Below, piece by piece: positions 9,630 through 21,490 of a stretch of 51,495 bases of DNA. A program made the position numbers and the translations under genes. Every line of letters starts with the position of its first letter. The first letter of the stretch is position 1. The notes beneath the pieces are model-generated. The model saw only the letters and a program-made list of their open reading frames with translations, was not told where the DNA came from and ran no database searches. The DNA comes from Psilocybe azurescens (Eukaryota; Basidiomycota; Agaricomycetes; Agaricales; Agrocybaceae): contig JAJIRX010000281.1 in the NCBI GenBank assembly GCA_023853785.1, positions 1-51,495 on the forward strand. Reading direction: 5' to 3'.

Positions 9630-11939
9630 TCAACAGCGATACTTCGCATCTAAAGCTGCCCCCGCGGTCGAAGGGACATCAGCAACAACGTCGTCATAGT
9701 TATCTTGTAAAACAACGACAACAGACTCATGGGGACCAGACATCGGCGTCAGACTCCCCGACATGCTGGTAGACGCAGAGGATGTCGCAGAGGCAGCAGC
9801 GTACGGCCTCTCGGCTCTGTACCACTTCTTGACGCTGTATATGGCCATGCAGTAGACGTACATGAGGACATTGGAAGTCCGAGGACGCGATACGCTGGCA
9901 GCGCAGCGGGTGCGAGTAGGCATGAGCATTTGATGAAGATGACGATGACGAGGGACCCGGGGGAGGAGAAGCAACAACCCTCGAGCTCCTCCACCTTTGC
10001 GCTGCAACCCGTGAATCCCACCCTGTTCGAGTGCATGCTGCTGCTCCAACGCCGCCGTCAGCGCGAAGACACTTGACACTTGCTGGGCTAGCTTCGTGAC
10101 CTCCTACCTGGCACGTCATCACCATCGCTGCTTTTGTGTGCTCCTCCTTCGCGTCGTGCGCCTCCGCCTTCACGGTCTGGGTCTGTGTGGCGCTGCTTGT
10201 AATGCTCGGGCTCGATATTCGACTCGGACTCCCCATCCTCACCCTCATGCTGTTCCACCCGCGTCCGCCCAAGCGGCAAACTGACACTCGCCCTCTTCGC
10301 CTGATCGCCCATGCCCAACATGAACGGCTCAGGTATCCTCGGCCGCCCGACACACAGGTCCTCTCTCCTCCCTCTCCTCCGCGTTCTCCTCCTCCATTTC
10401 CACCGTCTCTGGCCCTGCTTCCGTTTTCGACCAACCTCTTCCTTGTGCTGCGCCACACCCTCTGCTTCTACAGCGTCACGCACCTCCTCCGCAGGTGTTC
10501 CACGCTCGACTTGCCCATCCCACCTGCGCAAGAGCCTCCATCTCATCCTCCATGCTTTCCAGTTCATGCAGCTTGGCCGTTGAAATGCTCCTCGCATTGC
10601 CGTCGTCACCATCGCCGCCATCCTCTTCTCCCTCCTCACTATCTTGCTCTTCGTTGTCCTTTCCCTCCTCATGCTCATGCCCACATTATTGTTCACGTTC
10701 ATATTTGCGCTCATGTCCAGAACCCAGCTCAACCGCCCCTCATAATCATCTCCCTCAACACCTCCACCCCGGCTTCATTGCCTCCTGCTCGAGCATCACC
10801 CCCTTCAGCTGGCGCGCTCTCTCTAAATGGCTCGCGAGCTACGACTGCGTGTCGCACAGCTGCGCCTGCAGGCCCTGTATTATGGCCGCTGGGAGCGCAG
10901 GGGCGTTGTCGTCACTTACGGTGGGATAGGTGGAGTTGGAGTTGGAGCTAGAGGAGTTGGCGGAGGTGGAGGCAGTAGCTGGCGCAGCGAAGGAGGAGGA
11001 AGCGGATGATGTGGTGCCAATGTATGTCGGTTGCGACGACGACGACGTGGACGTCCCTGCCCCATCTGTCGCGCCGTCCTTCTCCTTTCCCCCACGCCTC
11101 CGTCGAAATTGAGGCCGAAACAGCGATAGGCGCAGTAGGCAATCCTGCTCCTGCACCTCCGGCAGGGGTGGGTACAGCAAGCTGATGTGAAGACCGAGAA
11201 GGCAGCGGTGGTTGTGGTTGTGCCATATCCGGTGGCAGAGCGCGTACAGGCGGGAGATACATTGGGAACGACGGAAGATTCGCTAGGTAGAAGTAGAATA
11301 AAAATAATGGCGTCAGCATATGCCCACGGAAATAGAGATGAGGCAAAGGAAAGACAGCGAGACAAAAACAAGACCCAAGACTCGAAGCACATTTCTTGCA
11401 AATCCAAGTCCAAATCGTGCCCGTAAAAATACAAGCGCAAAAAAGGAACAAGAAATCACCCCGCCCACAAGAACACCCCCCACCTCGTCCATCGCGTCCA
11501 TCAGACCGGGAGGGAAAGAAGAACGTACAATGATATCATCGCTTCTGAGCTCGAAAGAGTCTGAATCGTGTCCCTTGCTCCCATTAGAGCTTTTCATGTC
11601 CTTAATATGAATCTATATCCGTCAAAAAACACCATCAGCACCCTATCCAAGTCCCTCACCCCAACGTAAAAATCTCTAGAAGAACGTAAACGCACCGTTC
11701 CACCGTTCCACCGTCCTCCCACACCTCTACATGCTACTGACTCAGCACTTTACTATCAAAACCTCTTTCCTTTCCCCGGGCAGTCTTCGAGCTCCTCTGT
11801 CTTCCGATCTTCGTGTGAGGACGATGTGCTTCAGTGCCAAGGTGTCATTTAAAAGGTAGAGGTAGAGCGCCGGGAAGTGGGCTTTCGAAGGCGGGGAAAT
11901 GTATTGCGGTTGATGGGGCTGCTGCTGCGCGAAGGACAT
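9630..11939 (-). pseudogene. FHA-domain coiled-coil protein (SLMAP/Far9-Far10-like), decayed
   Basis: FHA domains bind phosphothreonine; fungal proteins of this layout belong to the STRIPAK-type complex at the ER or nuclear envelope. The start MSFAQQQPHQPQYISPPSK at 11939 leads into FPALYLYLLNDT. The FHA core follows in another frame: KIGRQ, then GFDSKVLSQ-stop-HVEVWEDGG, with the ligand-site G-R and S-x-x-H pattern (11700-11800). After an intron comes IHIKDMKSSNG and FELRSDDI (11540-11610). Further on are a Ser/Thr linker, ALPAAIIQGLQAQL, the coil LASHLERARQLKGVMLEQEA (~10780-10840), an acidic run, LHELESMEDEMEALAQ (~10525-10580) and GRPRIPEPFMLGMGD (~10310-10350). The frame changes many times, and a stop (TAG, 11734-11736) stands where the family has Gln. 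It is a pseudogene. The C-terminal boundary is uncertain. Confidence 0.72.
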
Positions 11940-12859
11940 GGTATGGTGCGTGTTGTGTTATGGGGTTCGGTGGGGAGGTATGGATCAATTGATCGGTGGG
12001 GTAGCGTGCGTGCGATGGGATGTGCGTGATAATGTTGCTGTCCTTGCCGCTCAGCCAAAAGTTTCGGGTGGTCGTATATCAAACTCGTCAAAGGCTCCAA
12101 ATGCCTTGCTGGTTGAGCCATATTTCTGAGTGCACATTGCAGTACATGCGTCAGCGTGAGTATGTCACGTGAGTGCATATAAATTGTGAAATTTTAAACT
12201 CAGTTTTGCCGGGTCTTGCCAGTCACTATTCCCACCACCAGCGAATCCGGAGAATTTTCCGGGCCAAGATCACCCATCCACTCATCGCCCATCCACTCGC
12301 CACTCATCCACCCATCATCCATCAAAATCATGTTTTAACCCCGCCTCGTTTATAGCGCACTCCATGGCTAGTGTCGTGTAGAAAGCTAGAACTATGCATT
12401 GGAGAGCTCTGAGTGCCAGCTCTCCCGTATCCTGTCTGCGTGCCATGACGTCATGACGACAAAGCTTCATAGACGCGTGCAGCCAAGCTGTGTTTAGGTA
12501 GATATGAAGGAATTATTGACAACAAGTTTGGCAAAGACGGTCCAATGACATGCTCATGGCGGCATGTGGCATGTGCACAAGGAAATCAGTGGGAAGAGCA
12601 AGTCGTGGCAGAATGAAGTCGACAAGTAAAGTATAGAGCATACCCAATATCGACCAAGTAGACGAGGAGCTCAAATGAAGATAAAGAGTGAGTTGAGGAA
12701 ATGGCACGCTATTTATTTGGATCGGAGCTTGAATCAACGCTTCTACGCCTCGAGGTGTTAAATTCCAGTGGTGTTATACATTACAGCTATCAACCCCATG
12801 CTGTGACTTCAATTGCGACCTCGATATGTGATTTATAGATGAACATACTATTTCCCTTC
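11940..12859. other. Intergenic, upstream of the FHA pseudogene
   Basis: No gene was recognised. The first 250 bp probably held the FHA gene promoter. 'catataaatt' near 12175 and 'gtcacgtgag' near 12164 are candidate elements only. A small CA-rich run (12240-12320, 'ccatccactcgcc') is locally repetitive. Confidence 0.4.
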
Positions 12860-12963
12860 TCGTGTTCTTAAGGGCAAGCCTCTCTACCAGTACCGTCGGT
12901 GCCATCCCCTAACTCCAGGTTACACAAATATAACCATCAGAAAGAGATACGGAACTACGTACC
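12860..12963 (-). pseudogene. Remnant of the seven-helix family (copy 4), last exons
   Basis: The minus strand reads SVLIVVA, then a GTACGT donor at 12962-12957, a short intron and GMAPTVLVERLALKN. This matches the exon 5/exon 6 junction of the intact copy (IIIIVA | NQGMASTILVARIATN) and of copy 2 (MVPTVLVARLALTD). The upstream exons are not recognisable. A hydrophobic frame at 13040-13324 may be a further decayed part, but it does not align to the family. Only this short piece is supported. Confidence 0.5.
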
Positions 12964-12999
12964 GCAACAACGATCAGCACGGACTGTCAAATTCAATCT

Positions 13000-15398
13000 C
13001 TTCTTGAAACTAAAACCACTTTAAATATTACTCCGTCTATTATTTAATAAGAACCCACCATGACGATAGGCCTTTATCCCCGTTAATACAGCTATCGCTT
13101 TTGTGACATGTAAGCACGGCCTGCTTCATAATGAGATTAACAAGCTCACTGGTCTCAGAGAATGCAATTAAGATGTAAGAGAAGATGACGATGGTGCCGG
13201 CATACCCAATATTACAGTCCCAAATTTTACTGCGTAAATCTAATATTCCATCAACGACCGAGTTGTATATATTCAGCGACGGAATACTCACATTTAAGAG
13301 ATCTGACTTCGAGTTCAGTGACAACCAATACAGGAATAAAAGTAATATAGAGTTTATTTGTCAACTTGGTTACCGTTCATTGAGCTAGTAGTCCAGAATT
13401 ACAGAGCTTGAGATGCATAATGTAATCAAAATGTATCGTTCGCGACTCCAAATTGCATAAGTGCGCATTATCAAGGTCACTAGAAAATATAGGCTTAGTC
13501 AGTGTGTACTAGAGAAGACAAAAGCACAGCTGTCATGGGCGTACCTTCGGAAATAATAGCTCCGGACGCTATGAACCCCAGGAAAACGTAGTCAGTCAGC
13601 ATACATGCAAAATTACTGGTGTGGCATACATGTGATGCCAGCGACTTTTGCCGTGAATCCATAATTGCCTTCAATCAGTAGATTTTCTGACGACAAAGGT
13701 TACACAATACGAGCCTTTGGGCTATCGCAAGCGAGCAAGACTACCATAAATTGTGTTAAACTCACTACCACTATTGGATATTTGAAGAGGAAAACTCACG
13801 GTGAAGGGATAACAACGTGTCAATAAATGGAAGATGTCTATTCAGTGTGAAAAGGATGGTGTCAAGACACCTAGGAAACCTTGGGATTATTTATGAGCCG
13901 TCGATGAATACGGAGTATCATTGCATGGGTACCTCTTGGTCAAGTAGGCAAACGTAGTCGTAGACCTAATATACGCATAAGCACTAAATAATGGGGAGGT
14001 GCTTCGATTAATCGACCTACGAGCAAGGTTCCACATGCCAGCACAGAGGCTGTAACCACATCGGGGATCACAGCTTGGACATGGTGATCTATTATCCTTA
14101 AACAAAAGAAATGACACTAAACGGCTACCGTTGGTGACATTTCTGTCCTGGTATTGACCACTTTCAGCGATGATAGAATAGTCTGTTTGCAGTCGACGAG
14201 TTGTGAAGCTTCAAGGAGTATTGGAAGGAGTCTCAAAGTCTCTCCAAGGTGTAAAAGATGAACAAAAATGTCTTAAAATAAACACCTCGACAGTGATTCA
14301 GACGAAATAGGAAGCACAGCGATGCATCTGCCATGCTATTTACGACACATGATCGAGAAACATGAAGTCGCCACGAGCCTCGCATTATCAGAAACTATCA
14401 GTGGCTACTGTATTGTTAACATGTTTATAAAACAACATCAGTCATTTTCATACAGAGGTCCCTGCAGGGTAGACACATTGATTGACTGGTGGACTGAAAT
14501 ATTGTCCAATAGCTAAGGTCATTTTGTTGAGTCATCATCGCTTACAATGGAACAGTACTATTATAGCATGTAATCATAGCACGTTCGAAGACAAATGGTA
14601 TCGCCTTCTTATCTGCTATCGTCTACATCTCAACCGAGAATATACTTTCATCGCTCATTACTCCAAATTGGTGGAGGATCCACTCCATGCTTGGGGCGCT
14701 AACTGCTACCTTCAGTTGCTCGCCAATACAAAAATCAAAGGAGCTATATCACGTCTCTCGGTGGCTTTGCATAGTATTATATGACTCCCTAGTTGGCTAT
14801 AGTAATTATGCAGATGTTTCTTCAAACGTCTTCGATCTGATGATAAGTGTCTGAATGTGTAGCACACCTATTTCAAAGGCCAATTTTTCACACACAGTTC
14901 TTGGTGTTCCAGAATGAATTGATGAACTTATACAAGACCTCGATGGTTAACTGTCTCGAGGTGCGATTTGAATAGAATTCATATCAGACTACCGAGAAGG
15001 CAAGGAGTATAAGCAAAAATAGGACAAAACCCTACGCCCACCTTCTGGCCGCCCAGACTTCACGCAGTTAAATTAGTCTTGGCTAATGGAAGAAGCACAT
15101 GGAAATAATTTGATGAAAATTCGGTGAAAATTGTCATTGTATACACATGGTCTTATGACCGCCGGTATTTTAATTCAATATATGCGAATATCCACATTCA
15201 TCTTTATGTAGGGCAGATAGGCGCTTCAATTTGAATGTTTTCGATACTGGAGTGAACATGTAAACACTATTTTTAGATTTGTTTGGATAATGGTCACGGG
15301 CTGTTCTGGGTTTAAACGCAGCATCACCTTTTCCTGACTCCACTGATAGTCAACCACTGTATTCCAATTCTTTACTTCTCGCTATACTTTCGTTTAAC
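13000..15398. other. Unassigned AT-rich region
   Basis: About 2.4 kb with only short unrelated open frames on both strands (for example 13040-13324, 13887-14117, 14482-14784). None shows a recognisable domain, consistent codon use or a convincing exon structure. I see no repeat shared with the rest of the window. Confidence 0.4.
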
Positions 15399-16045
15399 AT
15401 GCGATATATCTTGATCGTCGCATCTATAGAAGGCCCCTCTATACAGCAGCCTCAGCGTGCGTTATCGCCCAGCGCCAAACCCCCATTCTATCGACTTTAC
15501 AATACGCCTACACTGGTCTCCCATACGAAGTATACCCTTTTAAGTCCTCCGAGGCCTATACTTTAGATTCAATTAATGTAACTCCACAACCTTCGTCCCT
15601 AATTCTAATTGCGAGACTCTTATTTTTAATGGTCTGGTGCGTTGGAGGACATCCTTTCTGTTCCCCGCTGCACAATCCACTGAGTTGACATACGGCGAGC
15701 AGAATTATTTCTGCCTGTGGGTATCGCTGGGTCCAAATAGCCAAATTGGAAGTATCGAAGCTAAAGTCGTTGCGTATTGCACAAAGCCTTACCACGGTAC
15801 TTGCCTTATTCCTTCGGATGCCATTACTGGGCTTCAGGTCTGCATCACTCCTTTCATTCGGTATTAATCGCCATCCTGCCATTGCTCATGTTGCCATTTC
15901 TGCCATATAAAGTGGATAAGAACTTTGGCATATATCCAAGTCACAGGATTTATCAAGAATTCTAGCATCATCCTCAATAACACAACAGGAAACGGTGGCG
16001 AACTTGATCCCCACGGGAGAACCATCCACCCTTCGCTCCCTTGAC
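15399..16045 (+). pseudogene. MAG-like secreted glycoprotein (macrofage-activating-glycoprotein family), 5' remnant
   Basis: An ATG at 15399 (MRYILIVAS) is followed, after one frame change, by a signal-peptide-like TAASACVIA and TLQYAYTGLPYEVYP, the family's N-terminal signature. NSNCETLIFNGL follows, then the conserved block FCLWVSLGPNSQIGS and VVAYCTKPYHGTCLIP with SDAITGLQ (about 15710-15840). Past an apparent intron the frame reads YIQVTGFIKNSSIILNN and GNGGELDPHG (15920-16010). Homology then stops at HPSLP-stop, so well over half of the usual protein is absent. The family is secreted and abundant in Agaricomycetes, and its role is poorly known. Arg is replaced by Cys in GTCLIP (a CGN-to-TGC change). 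Frame changes plus truncation make it a pseudogene. Confidence 0.65.
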
Positions 16046-16545
16046 TTTAATTGTGCAGAGCGACAACGCATAAAATATTATGAAGTGATACAAGGGATAT
16101 TATGCAAGGTCTGAGCTCTACCCGTAAGCGTAGGATTGAAACAGTGAGCCATGCATATTTTTGTTTATTACCATGATTCCGCTGTATACCGCCCGTGCGC
16201 TGGCTTAATTGACCCATTCTCCTGCTGGCGACTCCTCCACATCATTATTAGCATCCGCATTCATACCCATACTCCCACTCTCAGCTAGCCCGGGATCAGG
16301 ATCATGTAGAATTGATTCTACATATATGGGTAGGCGTCTAATGCGAGTCCTGATACGCTGATCGTTTTTCTGTCGCTGTTAATGACGAAAGATGGTAGGA
16401 TTACTTGTACAAAATGACCATGACTGTGTATACTAGACACGGTTTACCTACAGTAGAGAAAACAAGAGAGGTGATTATGAGATCAAGAGAGATTTACTGT
16501 AGGATGAATCCGCTATCCACTGCTATTGCTTTGCCACAATGCTCT

Positions 16546-17861
16546 TTAGACTCGATTGTCCCTAGATGTGGCATCTGTGCTGACCTCCCTCCTCATTTCG
16601 ATCACCGGTGTCAGCTCCGCATCGTCTGCCTGAATAGTGATATTAACATCTCCTCCAGTGGCATTTCCACTTTGGCCGCAGCCATTGCCTTGCTGGGAGT
16701 TGGATTGCAAGTCGTATATGTGGATTGTTGTGGAGGATGCAACTGTGTGGTTGTCATTTGTAGCAATTCTGGCGACTAGAATTGTTGATGCCATCCCCTG
16801 ATTCTAGATTAGAGACACAGAACGTGCAGATCAGCATTAGAATGTACTTACTGCAACAATAATGATAATTTGATCAATGTAATAGCCAGCTTCTAAAATA
16901 GGAGATCCCAATGCAGTGGATGGCGGAACAACAAGGATGATGGCATCGAGGAGGAGGACCAGTGAGTAAGCTGCAGCCGACTCGATGACCATTATTACAA
17001 TGCGATTGAATAGTCTATTGGATCGTGAACCATCTAATTGAGAGACGGAATGTATTCTGTAACCAATAAGAAATGTTGTAATCACAGTGGTGCCCAGCGA
17101 CACAAATGCCAGAGCACTTGAGATATTATTGGATAGAGTAGCTTCACTGCTTATGTGACCGAATTTGATTTCTAAAACCATTGTCGGAACAAAGAGACCT
17201 GCAATAATATGTTATTGCTGGAAGCATTCATGCCAGACCATTATCCGTAGGACTCACCACATTCCACAACAAAAAGTACCAATGGGACCACAATCGCCCG
17301 GAACGATTGTCCCCAGACACGGTAGCATCTCCAAATCTGTCAATATGTCGATGAGATTTATGTGATGATCAACAATAGTGACCAACCAATAGTCCGTCGG
17401 AAATGATCAACGAGGAATTATCTAGAAAGGCAATGATTACCCAAATCCATTGAGGGCCCTCTCCCACTGCTCCCAAAAATATCGATTCTCGCGTGTCTCC
17501 AGCAATCACAACTGTCCAGTTAAGGTAGTACCATTCCGCAATAAATTCCAAGAAGCAAAACAAATACAGTAATGAAATGGCTGATAGAACGATGCGACGG
17601 TTCAAGTTTGCAGGCTTCTTGGATACTGTAGGACACATTACTGACATTTTTTTACAAGTTAATGAAAGAACCCACAGTAAATGTACATGGTTCCTCCATA
17701 TACCATAGTGTAAATGCCTGAGGCGCGTAAGTTTGTGGTTCTATTATTCACAGAAGTGGAGATTTACCCATGAGAAAATTGAAAAGCATTACACTATTTA
17801 TGCCGGTGCTAATTTCATTCTCTTGGATGTTGACTGGGATTGGAATGTCAGGTGTAGACAT
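16546..17861 (-). CDS. Seven-helix membrane protein, Agaricomycete-specific family (copy 1, intact)
   Basis: Six exons with canonical GT-AG introns join without a stop: 17861-17768, 17717-17676, 17625-17387, 17336-17258, 17198-16852 and 16803-16546. The product is 352 aa. It begins MSTPDIPIPVNIQENEIS and has seven hydrophobic segments, including IVLSAISLLYLFCFLEFI, SLIISDGLLIWRCY, AIVVPLVLFVVEC, ALAFVSLGTTVITTFLIGY and VIMVIESAAAYSLVLLLDAI. A Ser/Asn/Gln-rich hydrophilic tail ends ATSRDNRV. The family is large in mushroom-forming fungi and has no assigned function. The layout resembles a plasma-membrane receptor, but no ligand or G-protein partner is known. Three relatives on the same strand (12.9, 22.4-23.8 and 33.0-34.2 kb) make this a dispersed cluster. 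All splice phases close, which supports a functional gene. Confidence 0.85.
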
Positions 17862-18300
17862 TGGAAGATGCTTTAGAGTTGAGGATGGTCATCCGCAAAT
17901 CACTTTCTTTTATGTAGGGTTTACCATAATATTCTTATCTTATGCTAATTATTGTACTATTTTCTCCGAACAGTTGCCATAGATGCTGCAAGGAACCATC
18001 CCGGCGCTATCATGATTCGACCTCCTCAGTTTACTCACCTGACATACAGTGTTGTCTTCAGCAAAAACGTTGGATGAAATGTTGCCTCAGACGAGCAACT
18101 GAGTCAGAACACCAGCTACAGTCTTGCTTCTATCTATTTGTAGTAGAGTATTAGAGTATGTTTAAGCTCATCACTGCATTGCGATAATCAATCTTTATGA
18201 CTTGCATCATGATGTATTCGAACTCCCGAACCGACATCTGCCACTCTGCATTTCGTCGGTCTGGGAGAGCACAGATGTACGGTAGCTTATTTACAAGTAG
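17862..18300. repeat. Duplicated 5' flank of seven-helix copy 1
   Basis: The sequence upstream of the start codon matches the flanks of copy 2 (23763-23833 plus 26311-26570) and copy 3 (34153-34545). Shared strings include 'taatattcttatcttatgct', 'catagatgctgcaaggaacc' and 'acctgacatacagtg'. The duplications that produced the paralogues therefore carried at least 400 bp of promoter region. 'TAATATTC' here is the empty form of the site hit by the 2.5-kb element in copy 2. Confidence 0.7.
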
Positions 18301-18399
18301 GCAGTCCGAAGTGATAGCTGGTCCGCCATCGTATCTTTCCCTAAACACGCGACACTGAAAAATTCATACATCTACAACAGTACTTCAATCAACTCGGTC

Positions 18400-20660
18400 A
18401 CTTGTACCGGCTATGATGAAGTAACCGGATTGGCAGGTGCCAAGACCTAATTGAGCTCGAGAATGTTACAGGGTAAATAGAACGATGCCCAAAATAGTAT
18501 TTTGAGATCATCATCCAGCAATTATACTATGCCTGAGACCGAAGCTCTGGGGTCAATCAGAGCACTTCATTTTGAAGATCTGTTGCCGAGGATGAGTATC
18601 TCACGTTCATAAGTGATCTGATAGGAACGATTAGCTTTTTTTATGTGAACATCTAAATGAGGCCACGGTACTACCAAGGTCAAAGTTGAAGTATGGGCTG
18701 TGGGGGTTTCAGAATGCGAAGAGGGAGAGCAAGGCCGCCATGATGAAGCGGGATGGTGAGTAAGACGTGGATGGATCTAAAAGTGGGTGAGGACAGAACA
18801 CAGAAGAGCGAGAAGACAACGCAACTTTTGTGTGAAGGAAAACGTGGGTAACCCGAGTCGGATGTGGAGGAAGTATCGGGTGTGCATGAAAACTCTCCGA
18901 GAAGACCGTTTCGAGATCGGATGTCTCGTTACTATGTCGAAGCTTGATGGTTCGTCGAAGTTCATCCGCATTAGCTACAGTATCATCTCCTCATCTCGCA
19001 CGATCAGATATAGAACTCCTAATATCCACTGCACATCCCACATCACCCTGATAAATCGGCCCAACCACTATGACTCATTCAAACTATTTAGAGACCATTT
19101 ATAGACCGTCGTACCAACAATCCAGGCTAGATTATCACCTTGTTTTACGGTCCTGTTGTAGTTACTTTCTACTATGTTGCAGGGATGAATAAATTGTGAT
19201 ATGTGCAAAATGTCGCAGAGGAGATCAGCGACTCCCCTATTTCTTTGTGCCTGGATGATTACAAAACAGACGAGTCTAAGAATTTACGTGTGTGCTCTGA
19301 AAGCAGGTCAATACCCTTATCAGTGGCCGCATTAGCCACATCATTGTCCAATAAATGGGACATTTGGCATGAAGCATGAGGAAAGTGGTGGGCGGTGGGC
19401 GGTGAGACTATAGGGGGTCCAAGGACGGTATCAGTACACGAGAGAAGGCTTACTCCATGTCCGTATCTGATCTATTTTAAACGAGATGTGGGTGCGGGTG
19501 GGGATATTTTTGACGTGCAGACGAGATGATTAGGTAAATAGTTGAAGGATACAGGAAGAAAATTCATCCTAAGCCTGCTGTAAATGTTGAATACGTCAGC
19601 GCCCTTTCTAGCATCGCGTCTTCTTACCGTTGCCCCCCTTATGTGAGGTCAATACAGACATGACGGGGCTCTGCACTTGTGTGATGGGTAATGAATAGTA
19701 TCGACAAGGAGATCATTCTTGGATCATTAGATTGACAGCCCTTGTCTACTTATAACAAATTCCCCGAACCTCACGCTCAGAGTCCCTAACCCCAGATCCG
19801 AATCATCAAGGGACCCAATCATTCTGAATCCATCCTACGACTTGGACATTCCCAGATAGCTATGGAAGCTTCGGCTACACTGTATGGAGCTATTAAGAGT
19901 CGCAAAGATCCAAGGTTATCCCATTTTGTCATTGGATGCTGCAGCTCAACTCGAACATGGCAGGGCTATCATTCAGTAACTGCTCTCACGAACTTACATC
20001 TGTCATGCTTTCTCAGAATTGACGAGGATGAGAGGCCACCCATACAATTGAGCAACGAGAGGCGTGCATGTTTCAAGGAATGCAGATTACGGAGATCATA
20101 TTTTGGCCTGCAGTCCGTGAACGACAGCAAGCATAGGTATGAGAAACATATGGGCTCTGGTACGGCGATAATTACAATTCAATTGTCTCAAAGACGACAC
20201 GTAAAAACTAATTAAATGGATCATCAGGAGGTAGTAGTTTCAAACATAATCAAGCGGCTAGTCTGCACCCATGAACACACAGATGCGTAGCGGAGCTCGT
20301 AAACAAAAACTTTTAGCACAGGCATGGCGGCATGGCATCGTGCCTTAAAGAGACATGCGAGAAGACATCGCCACAGGAACAGCTGATGCTAGTCAGAAAG
20401 GGGGAATACAGACGAACACTGAGAAGGGAATTGAAAATGGGACGTGTGTGCGGTTCTCTGGGCCCCTTGCGATATCCCTATCCCAGCCAAGCCCACTAAG
20501 GTGTCCTAGACGTGCAAACTCCGAAATGAAATCCTCATTCATCCTCCTCTCCGCGTCCGGCTTCGCGTTGCTGATACACAGTGCTTATCCCGTCCGTGCC
20601 AAATTTACTACAACAAGAATGTTTATCACCTCTCGACCTCGTTAACTCTAATTGCCATGC
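18400..20660. other. Unassigned region
   Basis: Short open frames occur on both strands, including a 117-codon frame at 19862-20215 and a frame at 20355-20645 that contains a signal-peptide-like MKSSFILLSASGFALLIHSA. None could be linked to a family or a splice structure. No repeat was recognised. Confidence 0.35.
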
Positions 20661-20668
20661 CTCAGACC

Positions 20669-21490
20669 TCATCCTTTGAACAACACGCGAGGCAGATCGC
20701 CATGCTGAGAAGTAGTGTCTACAGGACTTCGAAAGTCAATTGTAGGAAGGTGGGTGAGGTGTAGGCCAGGAATAACGTGGTGACGGCGGAGGACTGATCG
20801 TTGGAGGCGGGCGAATCGAGGTGGAAAGGCGGTATGAAGTATGGGGTCGCTGAAGTGGATGCGGATGCAGAGAATGATGCGGAAGTGAATGGAGAGGACA
20901 GTGGTGGATGGAGAAGATGTGGCGCTCTTTCCTATCCTGCATCTTCTCATCGCTCTGTCCCTCCTCTCTAGGACCCTCTCCAGCTCATGCAAACTCCCCG
21001 TCCCCATATCCATCCACGTCCTCGGCGCAGATGCTGCCCCATCACCTCCTGTTCCATTGTACCTCCTCCATGTGCCTTTACGTTATCCTACAAATAACAC
21101 ACGGTGACTCTGTGTCCGAGTTGGGTCTGCACATCTCCGACAAGCGATAGCCAAAACGGGATTATAGATGGACTGGCAGCGCAGGTGGAAGCAGAGACGG
21201 GGGAAAAGATGGTGAGGGCTAGCTGTTGGAGGTGGAGGTGGAGGTGGAGGTGGAGGATGTGAGTTCGGATCTGGGTCGAGTGCAGAGGATGATGTGAAAG
21301 TAGACGAACGGGATGGTGACGGAGGCGAAGGAGGCAATATCGGCGCCGTTGGTGGAGTAAATAATGATATAAGGGCAGCAGCAATCGTACACCGGATATT
21401 CATACAGTGGAGATATAGAGACAGGTAGAGAAGACATGAAACGAGACTACAGACATAAAAAAAAAGTCGGTATATGCGCTTAAACAACAT
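20669..21490 (-). pseudogene. GC-rich coding-like remnant with proline-rich stretch
   Basis: This block is GC-rich inside AT-rich surroundings, like the other gene remnants here. The minus strand reads PTAPILPPSPPSPSRSSTF, SSALDPDPN followed by a poly-proline run, and elsewhere MDMGTGSLHELERVLERRD, which looks like coiled coil. The poly-proline run comes from a GGAGGT microsatellite on the plus strand at about 21229-21257. I cannot name the family and no single frame covers the block. It could equally be a low-complexity island without coding history. Confidence 0.25.
21227..21258 (+). repeat. (GGAGGT)n microsatellite
   Basis: About five uninterrupted GGAGGT units on the plus strand. They encode a proline run when read on the minus strand. 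Confidence 0.85.

Noticed and set aside
8657..11112. Many overlapping open frames on the plus strand, up to 271 codons
   Set aside because: They are the complement of acidic and Ser-rich coding remnants on the minus strand, where family motifs (FHA, coiled coil) are recognisable. The plus frames are Pro/His/Arg-rich with no motif.
11313..11597. Apparent multi-helix membrane protein on the minus strand
   Set aside because: Its first part (KSSNG, FELRSDDI) is the end of the FHA domain. The hydrophobic remainder is pyrimidine-rich DNA read after a frame change.
13040..13324. Possible membrane protein exon (GYAGTIVIFSYILIAF)
   Set aside because: It does not align with the neighbouring seven-helix remnant and has no supported splice sites. 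A single hydrophobic stretch is expected by chance in AT-rich DNA.
18200..18300. B-box-like 'attcgaactcccg' suggesting another Pol III gene
   Set aside because: There is no A box at a suitable distance and no T-run terminator in the correct direction.
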